Below are positions 8,227-17,058 of a DNA stretch of 64,000 bases, piece by piece (positions within the stretch are counted from its first letter, which is position 1; the number at the start of each line of letters is the position of its first letter). The DNA is taken from positions 186,001-250,000 of the forward strand of contig NZ_PGVE01000012.1 of NCBI RefSeq assembly GCF_002860255.1. The letters are read 5' to 3'. The translations under genes were made by a program, and so were the position numbers. Source of the stretch: Neobacillus cucumis. Lineage in GTDB: Bacteria; Bacillota; Bacilli; Bacillales; Cytobacillaceae. Below the pieces are notes generated by a model, which saw only the letters and a program-made list of their open reading frames with translations, searched no databases and was not told where the DNA came from.

Positions 8227-8397
8227 AGGCTCTTTTCGTAAACTTTGTTGCTTTTGGATCTTGTAAAGGACCAATTACTAAGTTTCAGGGCAATTTTCGC
8301 AAATATTCTTACGAAAAGATGCCACGATGCAAATAGTTATACGGGTCGATGAACTTTTACGAAAAACAACCATTTTTGCGAAAATAGCCTTTGTTAT
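8222..8397. mobile_element. MITE-like element with imperfect terminal inverted repeats
   Basis: The roughly 175-base segment begins TTAAGGCTCTTTTCGTAAAC and ends with the near-complement (minus-strand reading AACAAAGGCTATTTTCGCAA). The terminal repeats share AAGGCT-TTTTCG-AAA. Further TTTTCGCAAA/TTACGAAAA pieces lie inside, so the RNA could fold into one large hairpin. It has no coding capacity. It sits between a terminator and the DUF47 gene and occupies most of the 460-base gap. The remainder (8398-8630) must hold the DUF47 promoter. Confidence 0.55.
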
Positions 8398-8630
8398 AAA
8401 ATTGTCCATTTTCATAATAATTTAGATTTTTGGTGTGTAGTTAGGTTGTATGCCGTTACTGCCTGTCCATGAAAAGCATTTACTATAGTAATGCATTTGA
8501 ACTACTGTATCGTCCATATGAGTACTACTCGTCTGTATACTTCTGAACCATATACAGTTTTCTTATTTCTCACATCTAATGGTTCATGTATTTTGAGGTT
8601 TTACAAATTTGATAGTGTGGAGGAACTATA

Positions 8631-9248
8631 TTGGCATTAAAAAAGAAAGATAAGTTATTTGTTCAGTTAGTCTGCATTTCATTAAATTTAAAGGAAAGTG
8701 CGAACCATTTCTCTGAGTTTGTGTTTAACGAAATAAGTGACCCTGAAACCTTTGCTGAAAAAATGAAAGAATATGAATCCATTGGAGACCAATTGGTTCA
8801 TGACCTTATTATTGATTTAAATAGTGTGTTTGTTACTCCGATTGAGCGTGAGGATCTTTTATCCCTTTCTTTAAGTATGGATACTATTTTGGACGGTTTA
8901 AACCATACATCTGCGTTATTCGAAATGTATCATGAGATCGAAAAAAACGACTATATGCTCCGATTTGTGGACGCAATCAAAAAATGTATTGATGAGATTC
9001 ATTTGGGCGTTGAGTTACTCTCCAACAAGAAATTGCTCAATATTCGTGAACACATTTTAAAAATTAAAGAATTAGAGTCTAATTGTGACAATATCTTACG
9101 AGAATCCATTAAACAATTGTTTGCCTTTGAAAAAAATCTAATCAAAATTATTCAATACAAAGAAATCTATGAAAACCTTGAAGAAATTGCCGACGCCTGC
9201 AAGTCAGCAGCTAATATGTTTGATACGATTATTATGAAAAATAGTTAA
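8631..9248 (+). CDS. DUF47 family, PhoU-like phosphate transport regulator
   Basis: This 205-aa all-helical protein belongs to the DUF47/PhoU_div family (B. subtilis YkaA type), with the acidic helices and EREDLLSLSLSMDTILDGL segment typical of it (residues 70-90). Members bind metals and normally sit next to a PitA-type phosphate transporter that they modulate. No pit gene follows here; the gene is isolated, with a hairpin right after the stop. The start is TTG at 8631, supported by GGAGG 7 bases upstream, with no better ATG nearby. Confidence 0.8.
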   Translation: MALKKKDKLFVQLVCISLNLKESANHFSEFVFNEISDPETFAEKMKEYESIGDQLVHDLIIDLNSVFVTPIEREDLLSLSLSMDTILDGLNHTSALFEMYHEIEKNDYMLRFVDAIKKCIDEIHLGVELLSNKKLLNIREHILKIKELESNCDNILRESIKQLFAFEKNLIKIIQYKEIYENLEEIADACKSAANMFDTIIMKNS

Positions 9249-9257
9249 AGCAAAGAA

Positions 9258-9306
9258 GCAAAGGGACGGTTCTCATGATTCCGAATCACGAGAACCGTCC
9301 CTTTGC
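9258..9306. repeat. REP-like hairpin, copy 1 (bidirectional terminator)
   Basis: GCAAAGGGACGGTTCTC pairs with its complement across a short loop, giving a stem of about 22 bp. It shares the core GGGACGGTTCTC(A/G)TG with four other hairpins in the window. It separates two convergent genes and overlaps the last codons and stop of the YwaF-like gene. Confidence 0.85.
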
Positions 9307-9995
9307 ACCCTTTGTAATACACCCATAGGGATATACGTGATGCAAAAAACAATCAATGCTGCAATTTCTAGATTTATATAATACATAATTCCAGTCCCGA
9401 AAAATGTTAGGATGGTTTTGGCTTCTGTTGGACTGGCTAGGTAGAAAAAGTTTGTGCCCAGCAGCTGATTCAGGATAAAAATAGGCACAGCAATGATGTT
9501 AGCGATTACATAACTGGATAGTATTGCTTTTCTAGGAACCCTGTAACCTTCATAAAGGATAAAGTACAGTGCAGCTAATGGAAGGAGTGAATGATGCAGG
9601 AAATATTCGATAAATCGAAAATGAGGAAATGTGTAGACCATTTCTGGTGTAACCATCGCTAAAAATGGAGGAAGAGTACCAATGAAGTAAAACAGATAAA
9701 ACACTTTTTCATTTCTTTTCAGGAATAAGTATATGGCTAAAAAGGTACTAAGTGAACAGAGTTGTAAAGGAAGATCACTTACAACCCATTGATGAGTTAG
9801 AATTAACCATAATTGCTGGGAAATCTCACATGCTGGCAACAATATTAACAACGTCCATTTAATCATCTGCGGGTATCTCTTTGGTTTATTTCTTAAATAC
9901 ACTAAAACACCGCATGCCATAAAGAAAACCACTAACGTAGCAAGATGAGTTACAGAAAACAACTGGAATCCATGCATTCCTGTAACAGAAAACAT
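9273..9995 (-). CDS. ywaF: YwaF-like TIGR02206 integral membrane protein
   Basis: This 240-aa membrane protein has about seven hydrophobic helices and the conserved SDLPLQLCSLSTFLA region (about residues 73-87) and HHSLLPLAALYF (133-144) of the TIGR02206/YwaF family, whose function is unknown. ATG 9995 is the natural start. The last nine residues (RDGSRDSES) and the stop are encoded inside the REP-like hairpin at 9258-9306, so the original C-terminus was probably replaced when the repeat inserted. It is convergent with the DUF47 gene and has no operon partner. Confidence 0.8.
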   Translation of the reverse strand: MFSVTGMHGFQLFSVTHLATLVVFFMACGVLVYLRNKPKRYPQMIKWTLLILLPACEISQQLWLILTHQWVVSDLPLQLCSLSTFLAIYLFLKRNEKVFYLFYFIGTLPPFLAMVTPEMVYTFPHFRFIEYFLHHSLLPLAALYFILYEGYRVPRKAILSSYVIANIIAVPIFILNQLLGTNFFYLASPTEAKTILTFFGTGIMYYINLEIAALIVFCITYIPMGVLQRVQRDGSRDSES

Positions 9996-10144
9996 GATGT
10001 CATCACCACCTCTCGGTACGATGTAATGCTGTTAATTTATTTGTATTCAATAACATAAATGAATGACATGATTTTATTTAATGAGAGAGCTAAGGTTTCT
10101 ATGCAAACTAAGTTTTGATTAAGAAGAGTCTGGGTTAAATGCAA

Positions 10145-10179
10145 TAAGCAGTGTGATTACTTTACGAATCCACTGCTTA
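10145..10179 (-). terminator. Possible terminator of the beta-propeller gene
   Basis: TAAGCAGTG and CACTGCTTA form a 9-bp stem with a 17-base loop, about 55 bases past the stop at 10234. The T-run after it on the minus strand is weak. Confidence 0.4.
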
Positions 10180-10233
10180 AACTTGTTATTAAATGTTTAT
10201 TTCTTTAAGTGTACTTTTACTTAAATAGGAGAA

Positions 10234-11322
10234 TCAGTGGAATCGAACACCCGTCCCTTTGGCATATTTCAACGTTTTCCCAGCTGTATAGGCAATGTGG
10301 GCATTACCTAGATTATCATAAGCCAAGGATGCCATGTTGCCGCCGTCAGGATCTACGATCTCTACAACCCATACACCCGATTGATCGCGAGAGGCTAATT
10401 TTAACTTGTTTTCATCACCAAAGGCGATTCGGTAACCATGTCTAATTCCAAGTTCTAATGCTACCGATGGTGCAACTGGATAAACGGTATCCGTTACCAT
10501 TTCTTTATGTGGCTCTTCTAGACCAAGTTCGAAAACAGATGCCTTTAGCTTGCGGTTAGTCAGGTCAGCGTAAGCTACACACCATTGAGTAGCTCCCGCT
10601 ATGGAAGTAGGTCTCGCCACTTGAAAATGGTCGTTATCGAGGAGGGCTGTATAGCCGACCGTGCCTTCGATAGGGTCAAGTATTCTCGTCACCCGAACCT
10701 TTGTGAGGGGCGGAAGTGCCGGATCCGGTTCACCTTGCTCGAGTTCCTCGATATACGATATGAGGAATGTTTCTGAATCACCATCGAATACCATTGAAGG
10801 GTAAAGACCTTTGTCCCACGGATAGTCTTCTGGTATTACCAACATTCGCTTAAATTGTCCCTCCACTTTTCTAGTAAACCCCAGAGAGTTTGAGGTTAAA
10901 TCATGATAAGCAAAGTACGGAGTGTCGCGAAGCTCGGGGGTTAATCGTCCCGAATGAAGTCGAAAATCAAAACCTGAAACACCACGTGGGTCACCAAAAC
11001 GGCTCGTTGGGATAGCATTTAACTCCCAATGGTTGTTTCGTTTTACTCCATAGGTGAGAAGTCCATCATAGGATAAATAAGCAATGTGTGGATTCCCTTC
11101 AGAATCAATCCTGAGGCAAATCGTAGGGTCTGAGCCCCCGACGAGACCAGCGCTCGACACTTCCTCCTGAACCCATGAACCGTCAACTCTATTTGCGAGT
11201 ATAAGTTTGCGCCCCCCATCGGCATAAGCAATATGAGGATTGCTGTTCTTATCGAGAGCCAAACAAGGCATTCCTTCGACGGGGCGTGAATTGTCAACCG
11301 TCTCAAACATAAACTGTGCCAT
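10234..11322 (-). CDS. Beta-propeller-like repeat protein, function unknown
   Basis: This 362-aa protein shows repeated units of the form LALD..NPHIAYA..., seen clearly at about residues 20-55, 70-110 and 335-360 (LRIDSEGNPHIAYLS, LAYDNLGNAHIAYT). Such units resemble blades of a beta-propeller and usually bind ligands or carbohydrates. There is no signal peptide, membrane helix or catalytic motif that I recognise. ATG 11322 is chosen because GGAGGAG lies 8 bases upstream; an ATG five codons earlier overlaps this Shine-Dalgarno. By eye its GC content is higher than its AT-rich flanks, so recent acquisition is possible. It stands alone. Confidence 0.6.
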   Translation of the reverse strand: MAQFMFETVDNSRPVEGMPCLALDKNSNPHIAYADGGRKLILANRVDGSWVQEEVSSAGLVGGSDPTICLRIDSEGNPHIAYLSYDGLLTYGVKRNNHWELNAIPTSRFGDPRGVSGFDFRLHSGRLTPELRDTPYFAYHDLTSNSLGFTRKVEGQFKRMLVIPEDYPWDKGLYPSMVFDGDSETFLISYIEELEQGEPDPALPPLTKVRVTRILDPIEGTVGYTALLDNDHFQVARPTSIAGATQWCVAYADLTNRKLKASVFELGLEEPHKEMVTDTVYPVAPSVALELGIRHGYRIAFGDENKLKLASRDQSGVWVVEIVDPDGGNMASLAYDNLGNAHIAYTAGKTLKYAKGTGVRFH

Positions 11323-11618
11323 CCAATTCTCCTCCATAGAAAAATTCTTTATCAGACGAATTTGCTCATTCTTTTTATGTGATTTATTTCTATCCTCTGC
11401 CCAGCATTTTTACAATCTTGTACAAGTCATTCTTTCATTTCATTATTTCTTTTTATATAAAAGTTCTTGGCCGCGCTATGTACCATTTAAAAAAGTTCAA
11501 AAATCATTCTAATATATGCTTAAAATGATAAAAATAGAACAAAATAATTCCTTTTTGATTTAATCCAATATAGAAATTGACAAAATATAGTAAACTCACT
11601 TTACTGCCCTTTATTTAA
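11323..11618. other. AT-rich intergenic region without recognised features
   Basis: It holds the promoter of the beta-propeller gene and ends at the terminator of the small BA3454-type gene. I see no gene or strong palindrome in it. Confidence 0.5.
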
Positions 11619-11646
11619 ACAAAAAAAGGCCGCCATTGGCAGCTGG
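11618..11646 (-). terminator. Terminator downstream of the BA3454-type gene
   Basis: On the minus strand GCTGCC and GGCGGC form a tight stem with a 3-base loop followed by CTTTTTTTG. It lies about 75 bases past the stop at 11719. Confidence 0.65.
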
Positions 11647-11718
11647 ATAGGTATGTAAAAGAAGCTATCTAAAATCTTTTCTAAGGGTGATTGTTCAATT
11701 CAAATCAGGATTATGTAT

Positions 11719-11853
11719 TTAACTTGCCCATTGTTTCTGAACTTGTTCTTTCGCTATGCGATAAACCTCTTCTTCTGTTTGATCTTTGGAAGCAATGACG
11801 TTGGTTTGATATATTTTCCCATTAAGAGTTACATAGATGGTATACTTGTACAT
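11719..11853 (-). CDS. BA3454 family small stress response protein (44 aa)
   Basis: The ORF starts MYKYTIYVTLNGKIYQTN and ends IAKEQVQKQWAS, matching the pattern of the BA3454 family of small Bacillus stress-response proteins. Its short length makes it easy to miss. ATG 11853 has AAGGAG about 10 bases upstream, and a terminator follows. The family's molecular role is unknown to me. The beta-strand-like N-terminus and amphipathic C-terminal helix suggest a small folded domain. Confidence 0.75.
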   Translation of the reverse strand: MYKYTIYVTLNGKIYQTNVIASKDQTEEEVYRIAKEQVQKQWAS

Positions 11854-12095
11854 TTTGTTCTATCTCCTTTTTTAACTTTTTTTTATTTTACAAATAAACT
11901 GAAATGGAGAAAAGCTATAAAATAGGTCAAGATTTGACAAATTCTCTTCTTAACAAAGATGAATAGGAGTATTAACAAAGTAAATGATTGGAGAAAATAA
12001 TAAAATCAATAAATTTTCTAATAATGTATGTTGTTATATTTTTGAATAGGAAGAAACATGTCGAAATATTTATGTTCTAGACGGAGGAATTATTC

Positions 12096-12215
12096 ATGAA
12101 TAACCAGCTTTTAGAAAAAGATTTACATGAGGTTATAAAAAAACCCGCACACCATTTTGTATCTGATGTGCAGATTTGTCTTACCATTTATTATACTATT
12201 GAGCAGTCCCTTTAG
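12096..12215 (+). CDS. Possible small ORF (39 aa)
   Basis: ATG 12096 has a strong GGAGGAA Shine-Dalgarno 7 bases upstream and opens MNNQLLEKDLHEVIKK, which looks like a real amphipathic helix. The second half overlaps the minus-strand terminator of the SEC-C gene and becomes hydrophobic, so it may be a truncated gene or chance. Two TTAACAAAG motifs 22 bases apart (11950 and 11972) lie upstream and echo the phased array at 454. Confidence 0.35.
   Translation: MNNQLLEKDLHEVIKKPAHHFVSDVQICLTIYYTIEQSL
12138..12178 (-). terminator. Terminator of the SEC-C gene
   Basis: On the minus strand GCACA...TGTGC, plus inner pairs, is followed by GGGTTTTTTTAT. The stem is short but the T-run is strong. Confidence 0.55.
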
Positions 12216-12240
12216 AGATCATATGGAACAATTCTTACCA

Positions 12241-13452
12241 TTATCTCCCGCAACACTTTTTATATTTCTTGCCACTGCCACACGGACAAGGATCATTTCG
12301 GCCAATTTTCTTCTTGGATGCAAAATCAATAATCTTATTTTCGTCTGGTAAAGTTAGCAGCGAATTACGTTCTTTTGCCCCTAACTCTCTTGGGGTATAT
12401 CCTTTGAGACCCCATTGCCTTGAGTTATTCATCATGTTTACGACGTGGTCCATAAAAGCTTTAAACATATCGATCGTTGTGATCTCTAGTCTGCTTTGCA
12501 AATACTGAAGAATATCATTTGGACTCTCTCCAATATTTGTGGCATAAACACATTCTTCAACAATCCCATCGGCTTCTTCCCTATCGATTTCATAGTTTTG
12601 AGTTAAAAATTGAACAAATTGTATATAGCTAGCATTCCGTTCAATATAATCCGGTTCACCGGCTTTAAGAAGTTGTTCCTTAGTAAACGGGAAAAATGCC
12701 AGGTCTTTTCTCATTTGATGTTCCATTTTCGCTTTTTTTGAATCAAACACTCTGAAATCAGAAAAACCGATTTCATCCCTATGTATTTGCTTATAATATG
12801 AAATGGCATGGTCTATGACAGAAAGATAATTTGAAAGCCTAACAGGTTCATTCGTATATTTTTCTAGCAAATCATGTAATTCATTGATAGTTAAAGTTCC
12901 GTAATAATAAAGCAAACCTTGTGTAAGCCTGATCCACTCCGAATTTCTACGGCAGATGGCCGATAATTGCTGATCATTTTCTTGGAAAATTGGATGATGA
13001 ACGATTTCCACAGGCATGGCTAAAATCCTACCACCTTCATACGTTCCAGTAAAGGCGATTCCGCTCTCACGCAAATAGGCGGCTTGTTGTTGTGCTAAAT
13101 CTGGGTCAACGATATATCCACCATTACGGATGATTTGTTTCATTAAATCATAGCGCTCTTGATCGATGTTCGTGAACATCATTTCAAGTAAAAGCGGAAT
13201 CTGTTTGCTTAATAAATCAATTAATTCCCCTTTTTTTAATTGGCTGGCGCCTTTTATCTCAAAACGTCTTCTGATATCACTTAATTCATCTTTTGAAAGC
13301 CTTGTGAGCGCGTCTTTCAGGCTAAAAGGGACCGAAATTTCACTCCAGATTTTTAACTCCTGTTTTTCCTTCATTTTTCGAGTCATTTCTTTGCTTCTTT
13401 CTAGAGCGCCGAGTAATTGTTCATTGATTTCTTTCTCCTGGATGTTATTCAT
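12241..13452 (-). CDS. SEC-C motif protein
   Basis: This 403-aa cytoplasmic protein ends in a SEC-C zinc-binding motif, GRNDPCPCGSGKKYKKCC, with the C-x-C...CC cysteines also found at the C-terminus of SecA. The rest is mostly helical, with an N-terminal SAP-like helical segment (about 50-85, including GASQLKKGELIDLLSK) and a central region without a family I recognise. ATG 13452 has AGAGGTGA about 9 bases upstream; the GTG four codons earlier lies inside that Shine-Dalgarno. Nucleic-acid or ribosome association would be typical for SEC-C proteins, but is not shown here. Confidence 0.75.
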   Translation of the reverse strand: MNNIQEKEINEQLLGALERSKEMTRKMKEKQELKIWSEISVPFSLKDALTRLSKDELSDIRRRFEIKGASQLKKGELIDLLSKQIPLLLEMMFTNIDQERYDLMKQIIRNGGYIVDPDLAQQQAAYLRESGIAFTGTYEGGRILAMPVEIVHHPIFQENDQQLSAICRRNSEWIRLTQGLLYYYGTLTINELHDLLEKYTNEPVRLSNYLSVIDHAISYYKQIHRDEIGFSDFRVFDSKKAKMEHQMRKDLAFFPFTKEQLLKAGEPDYIERNASYIQFVQFLTQNYEIDREEADGIVEECVYATNIGESPNDILQYLQSRLEITTIDMFKAFMDHVVNMMNNSRQWGLKGYTPRELGAKERNSLLTLPDENKIIDFASKKKIGRNDPCPCGSGKKYKKCCGR

Positions 13453-13639
13453 GATGTTGTTCACCTCTGAAAAAATTATAATGGATTAGGAAACATATAC
13501 TTTTAAATGATGATTTGATAAATATGTGTACACATTTTTCCGTGTTTCATTATAACAGAAAAATATATTTAGTGTTTAGAGCATTCATCCGACTCCTTAT
13601 TTGACGTCCCATTAATCAGTCAATGGATTCTAGTTTTAA

Positions 13640-13686
13640 ATACTAAAAAAATAAAAATTAAGTATAGGAGAATATCTCCTATACTT
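13640..13686 (-). terminator. Terminator of cotA
   Basis: A near-perfect palindrome, AAGTATAGGAGA with TCTCCTATACTT, is followed on the minus strand by a long T-rich run. Confidence 0.85.
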
Positions 13687-13727
13687 ATAATCATGTTAAG
13701 ATTTACACAAATCTGGCACTATTTATC

Positions 13728-15416
13728 CTAATCATTATATTTTTTAATAACAATCAAAGGTCTCATCATCTCGTAATCCTCGTGTTCAAGAATGTGGCAG
13801 TGCCATACATATTCTCCTGTATAATTTTTAAAGTGAACAATGATTCTCGTTACTTGTCCAGGTTCGACTCTTACTGTATCTTTCCAGCCCATTTCACTTG
13901 GGTCTGGATCAACTGGATTCGATACAAATTCTATACCTCCACCGTTGGTAATCCATTGATTTGCATTAAACTTGTTTGGGTTTACATTAAATTGCTGCCG
14001 GCCGAGTATCTGGAATTGAACCAGATGAAGATGAATGGGGTGAGAAATGTTTGGTGGAATGCCAAGAGGCCTAGTCGGATCAAAAACAGGGTTCGCAAGT
14101 TCCCAAATTTCGATTGTATCGTACTCAGGAAATTCAGTCACAGGGTCACTAAACTCAAGGTTATTTAGGGTTAACTTAATCCTTCCAAAACCATCTACTT
14201 CTTGAGACATAACAAATCTTCTTGTTTTTACGGCCTTTGCTTCTTCTAATTTGTCAAATGGGCGAAGGTTTTGGGGCAATGGAATGGAATCTCCTCCTTT
14301 ATTGCCTACTCTAAACTGCATAACTTCTCTCTTATGAATATCAGGATTTCCCTGAAGATCTAATTCTTCTGTTTGGAGGATTATCGTCTCACCTTCTAAA
14401 CCTGAAAAATCGATAATGACATCTACACGTTCCGCAGGATCGAGCGGAAATTTTTGTATTGCCTTAGTTACACTGATCAGTCCGCCATCAGTGCCTAACT
14501 GCCAGAAGGGTTGCCCATTGGATAATTTAAAAGTAAACCCGTTCGTATTAGATGCATTTAACATTCTAAAGCGGTACTTTCTTGGCTCGACATGAAGATA
14601 AGGCCATACCTTTCCGTTAACCACCATGGTATTCCCAATAAAAGCTCGGACAACAGAAGGATGGACAAATTGATTTCTAGGCGTTAAATTATCCGGATAA
14701 AATAGTGAGCCATCAGATCTAAAGCTTTTATCTTGTATCATAAGCGGAATATCATATTTCCCTCTAGGAAGGTCAAGGCTCTGTTCATTAAAATCATGAA
14801 GTAAATAGAAACCTGCCAGGCCGGCATAAAGATTAAGTCTTGTGACTCCCATTGCATGGTCATGATACCAAAGGGTTGTTGCCTGCTGTTGATTTGGATA
14901 TTCATATACTTGTCTGCAATATTTTTTACCTACATATTCGTAATTGCGTGTGAACCATGCTTCTGGATGACCATCACTATCGGGAGCCACATTGTGACCA
15001 TGGAGATGCACAACCGTACGGACCTCTGGACTATCCATAGCATCCTCTAAAGTTTTATCCACTGGCAAAAAATGCTTTAACGGCAAATTATTGATCCATT
15101 TTACCCTAACGGCTTGCCCTTTCATTGCTTCAATAGTGGGACCAGGATACATACCGTTATAACCAAAGATTGTAGCAGCTTCTTTAAAGTTCCTATGAAA
15201 TCTATGCTTAGCACTCTTCATTTCAACCTCATAATAAGGACAGCCATTTTCTCGTGAGACAGGATTTAGTACTTTTGGAATGGGAAGCTCATCCACAAAT
15301 TTTGGAATAGCCCCAGGATTGGATGCATCTATGATAAAATCAGTGTTTTTAGTATCGCTGCTTTCTTCATAGCCACTACTCTCTTCTTCCCCGGGGAGTG
15401 AATAATTCTCTTCCAA
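13728..15416 (-). CDS. cotA: CotA-type multicopper oxidase (spore coat laccase / bilirubin oxidase)
   Basis: This 562-aa blue copper oxidase oxidises phenolic substrates with reduction of oxygen to water. All four copper-binding segments are present: HLHGHN (137-142), WYHDH (183-187), HPIHLHL (near 463) and HCHILEHEDYEMM (about 539-551), the last with the Cys ligand and axial Met of the T1 site. The N-terminus carries about 35 extra acidic, Ser-rich residues (GEEESSGYEESS) before the FVDELPIPKVL segment at which B. subtilis CotA (513 aa) begins. The start is TTG 15416 with AAGGTGA about 7 bases upstream. B. subtilis CotA is in the outer spore coat and makes brown pigment. Confidence 0.92.
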   Translation of the reverse strand: MEENYSLPGEEESSGYEESSDTKNTDFIIDASNPGAIPKFVDELPIPKVLNPVSRENGCPYYEVEMKSAKHRFHRNFKEAATIFGYNGMYPGPTIEAMKGQAVRVKWINNLPLKHFLPVDKTLEDAMDSPEVRTVVHLHGHNVAPDSDGHPEAWFTRNYEYVGKKYCRQVYEYPNQQQATTLWYHDHAMGVTRLNLYAGLAGFYLLHDFNEQSLDLPRGKYDIPLMIQDKSFRSDGSLFYPDNLTPRNQFVHPSVVRAFIGNTMVVNGKVWPYLHVEPRKYRFRMLNASNTNGFTFKLSNGQPFWQLGTDGGLISVTKAIQKFPLDPAERVDVIIDFSGLEGETIILQTEELDLQGNPDIHKREVMQFRVGNKGGDSIPLPQNLRPFDKLEEAKAVKTRRFVMSQEVDGFGRIKLTLNNLEFSDPVTEFPEYDTIEIWELANPVFDPTRPLGIPPNISHPIHLHLVQFQILGRQQFNVNPNKFNANQWITNGGGIEFVSNPVDPDPSEMGWKDTVRVEPGQVTRIIVHFKNYTGEYVWHCHILEHEDYEMMRPLIVIKKYND

Positions 15417-15622
15417 ATAAAATCACCTTCTTTTTAACTTTTTCATAGAAAGTAAAATGAATATAGTAGTACATTAAAATAGGATTAAATTTTTTCATCT
15501 CTTTCTCATGAATTCCTTATATTGTATGTAAAAAAAGACAAGCCCGTTAAGGACAATTCTCTAAAAAATCTATTCATTATCGTTTCTATTTTCTATTAAC
15601 TAATTTTAGTAGAAACTAGATA

Positions 15623-15655
15623 AAACAATGCCAAAGAAATTCCCTGGCATTGTTT
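15623..15655 (-). terminator. Terminator of the formate dehydrogenase operon
   Basis: AAACAATGCCA and TGGCATTGTTT form an 11-bp stem followed by TTTTAT on the minus strand, just downstream of fdhD. Confidence 0.8.
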
Positions 15656-15678
15656 CCATTTCGTTATTAAACTTAAAG

Positions 15679-16467
15679 TTAAATTGTTATTCGATCCTGA
15701 TGTGTATAAATATTAAAGCCTCTTCCCCTGATAAAACCCACTGCCGTAATTCCAAGCTCTTCAGCTAGATTCAGAGCAAGATTTGTCGGAGCAGATTTGG
15801 ATAGGATGATACCTACGCCAATTTTGGCTGCCTTGAGCAGGATTTCTGAGGAAATTCTTCCGCTAAAAGCAATGATTTTATCCTTTAATGAAATTCGATG
15901 AATCAAGCAGTAGCCAAAAAGTTTATCTAAGGCATTATGCCGTCCGATATCAGTCCTTATTATCATCATTCCACTTTTTGTACATAGGGCGGCATTATGG
16001 ACACCACCCGTTTGCTGAAAATAAGCCGAGCTTTCCTGGAGCTGCTTCATTAAATGCTGGCATTGCTCTGGAGTGATGGTTAGCTTGGTCATAATAGTCT
16101 TAGCTGTCCTAACATCATTATGAAAATAAAATTGACGTCCTTTTCCACAACAGGAACCAATGAATCTCTTGGAATGGAAATCTTTACGGATCGATTGCTT
16201 ATTAACCAAGTCCACATATGCGAATCCCTGATCCTCATCGATTTGAATCGATTGGATATCTTGAAAAACGCGAATCACACCCTCAGAAGCAAGAAAGCCC
16301 ACCACCAATTCAGTTAACTCCGAGGGTGTACATACCACCGTAGCAAACTCTTCCCCATCAAGAATAATAGTCAGTGCCGATTCCACAGCAATGTCATCCT
16401 TTTCTTTGGTAAAGGTACGTCCGTTATATTTAACAACGCTTTGAGAAGTCGTAATTTCACTTAACAT
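15679..16467 (-). CDS. fdhD: Formate dehydrogenase accessory sulfurtransferase FdhD
   Basis: This 262-aa protein passes sulfur from a cysteine desulfurase to the molybdenum cofactor so that formate dehydrogenase becomes active. The conserved Cys pair is in GSCCGKG (about residues 104-110), the conserved GGVHNAALC block is near 154-162, and DIGRHNALDKLFGYCL is near 173-188. The C-terminus (GISRxxxP-type SKSAPTNLA and GFIRGRGFNIYT) fits the family. ATG 16467 lies about 50 bases after the DUF1641 gene, completing a three-gene operon with its client enzyme. Confidence 0.93.
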   Translation of the reverse strand: MLSEITTSQSVVKYNGRTFTKEKDDIAVESALTIILDGEEFATVVCTPSELTELVVGFLASEGVIRVFQDIQSIQIDEDQGFAYVDLVNKQSIRKDFHSKRFIGSCCGKGRQFYFHNDVRTAKTIMTKLTITPEQCQHLMKQLQESSAYFQQTGGVHNAALCTKSGMMIIRTDIGRHNALDKLFGYCLIHRISLKDKIIAFSGRISSEILLKAAKIGVGIILSKSAPTNLALNLAEELGITAVGFIRGRGFNIYTHQDRITI

Positions 16468-16515
16468 GATACACCCCTCCCATCGTTTTTCAACTCAAGT
16501 CTCCGAATAAATAGA

Positions 16516-17058
16516 TTATAGATGGTGATCGGGATTGGCATGGTGTGCCTGATGTTCCGGCAGCTGGGTTGTCCGTTCCAAATGGCCCGTTTCGCTTCCC
16601 ATTCCTTTTAAAAATTCAAAGAAAAAGGCAATCGACCGGTTAATTTCAGGATCCTTCAAGGACCGGACGATATCGAAATAACCAATTTTCTCATCATCAT
16701 CCTTGCTTTCTGAAACTCTAGCGATTCCGGCATTCAGCTTAAGGAGAATTGGTTCCAGCTGCTTTACATTTAAGGTACCTAAAACCCCAACCATCAATAA
16801 AAGATTTTTTAAAGTATTGGCCGTTTCCTTCGTGTCAGCCTTTTTAACAAGGATTTGCAATACCTTGTCGCCTTCAGCAAATAATCCGCTCAATAAAGGA
16901 ATAACCCCCCGGTCATGCATATGTTTCACCATGTCCAGTGTATCTAGTAAAGCATCCTTATTTTTTAATAGGGAATCCTCAATTTCACGTAAATCCTTTT
17001 TGCGCTTCTCCTCTTCGGAAATCTCGTAACGGTTAATTTGCTTGATTGCTTTAGCCAT
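16516..17058 (-). CDS. yrhD: DUF1641 protein (YrhD-like), formate dehydrogenase partner
   Basis: This 180-aa helical protein matches the DUF1641 family, exemplified by B. subtilis YrhD, which is encoded next to the formate dehydrogenase YrhE. The DUF1641 part is about residues 95-160 ([17 protein letters not shown], then [11 protein letters not shown]). The C-terminus is His-rich ([12 protein letters not shown]). It overlaps the 3' end of fdhF by 8 bases, which implies translational coupling. Its role in the complex is unknown; a small subunit or assembly factor is plausible. Confidence 0.85.
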   Translation of the reverse strand: MAKAIKQINRYEISEEEKRKKDLREIEDSLLKNKDALLDTLDMVKHMHDRGVIPLLSGLFAEGDKVLQILVKKADTKETANTLKNLLLMVGVLGTLNVKQLEPILLKLNAGIARVSESKDDDEKIGYFDIVRSLKDPEINRSIAFFFEFLKGMGSETGHLERTTQLPEHQAHHANPDHHL

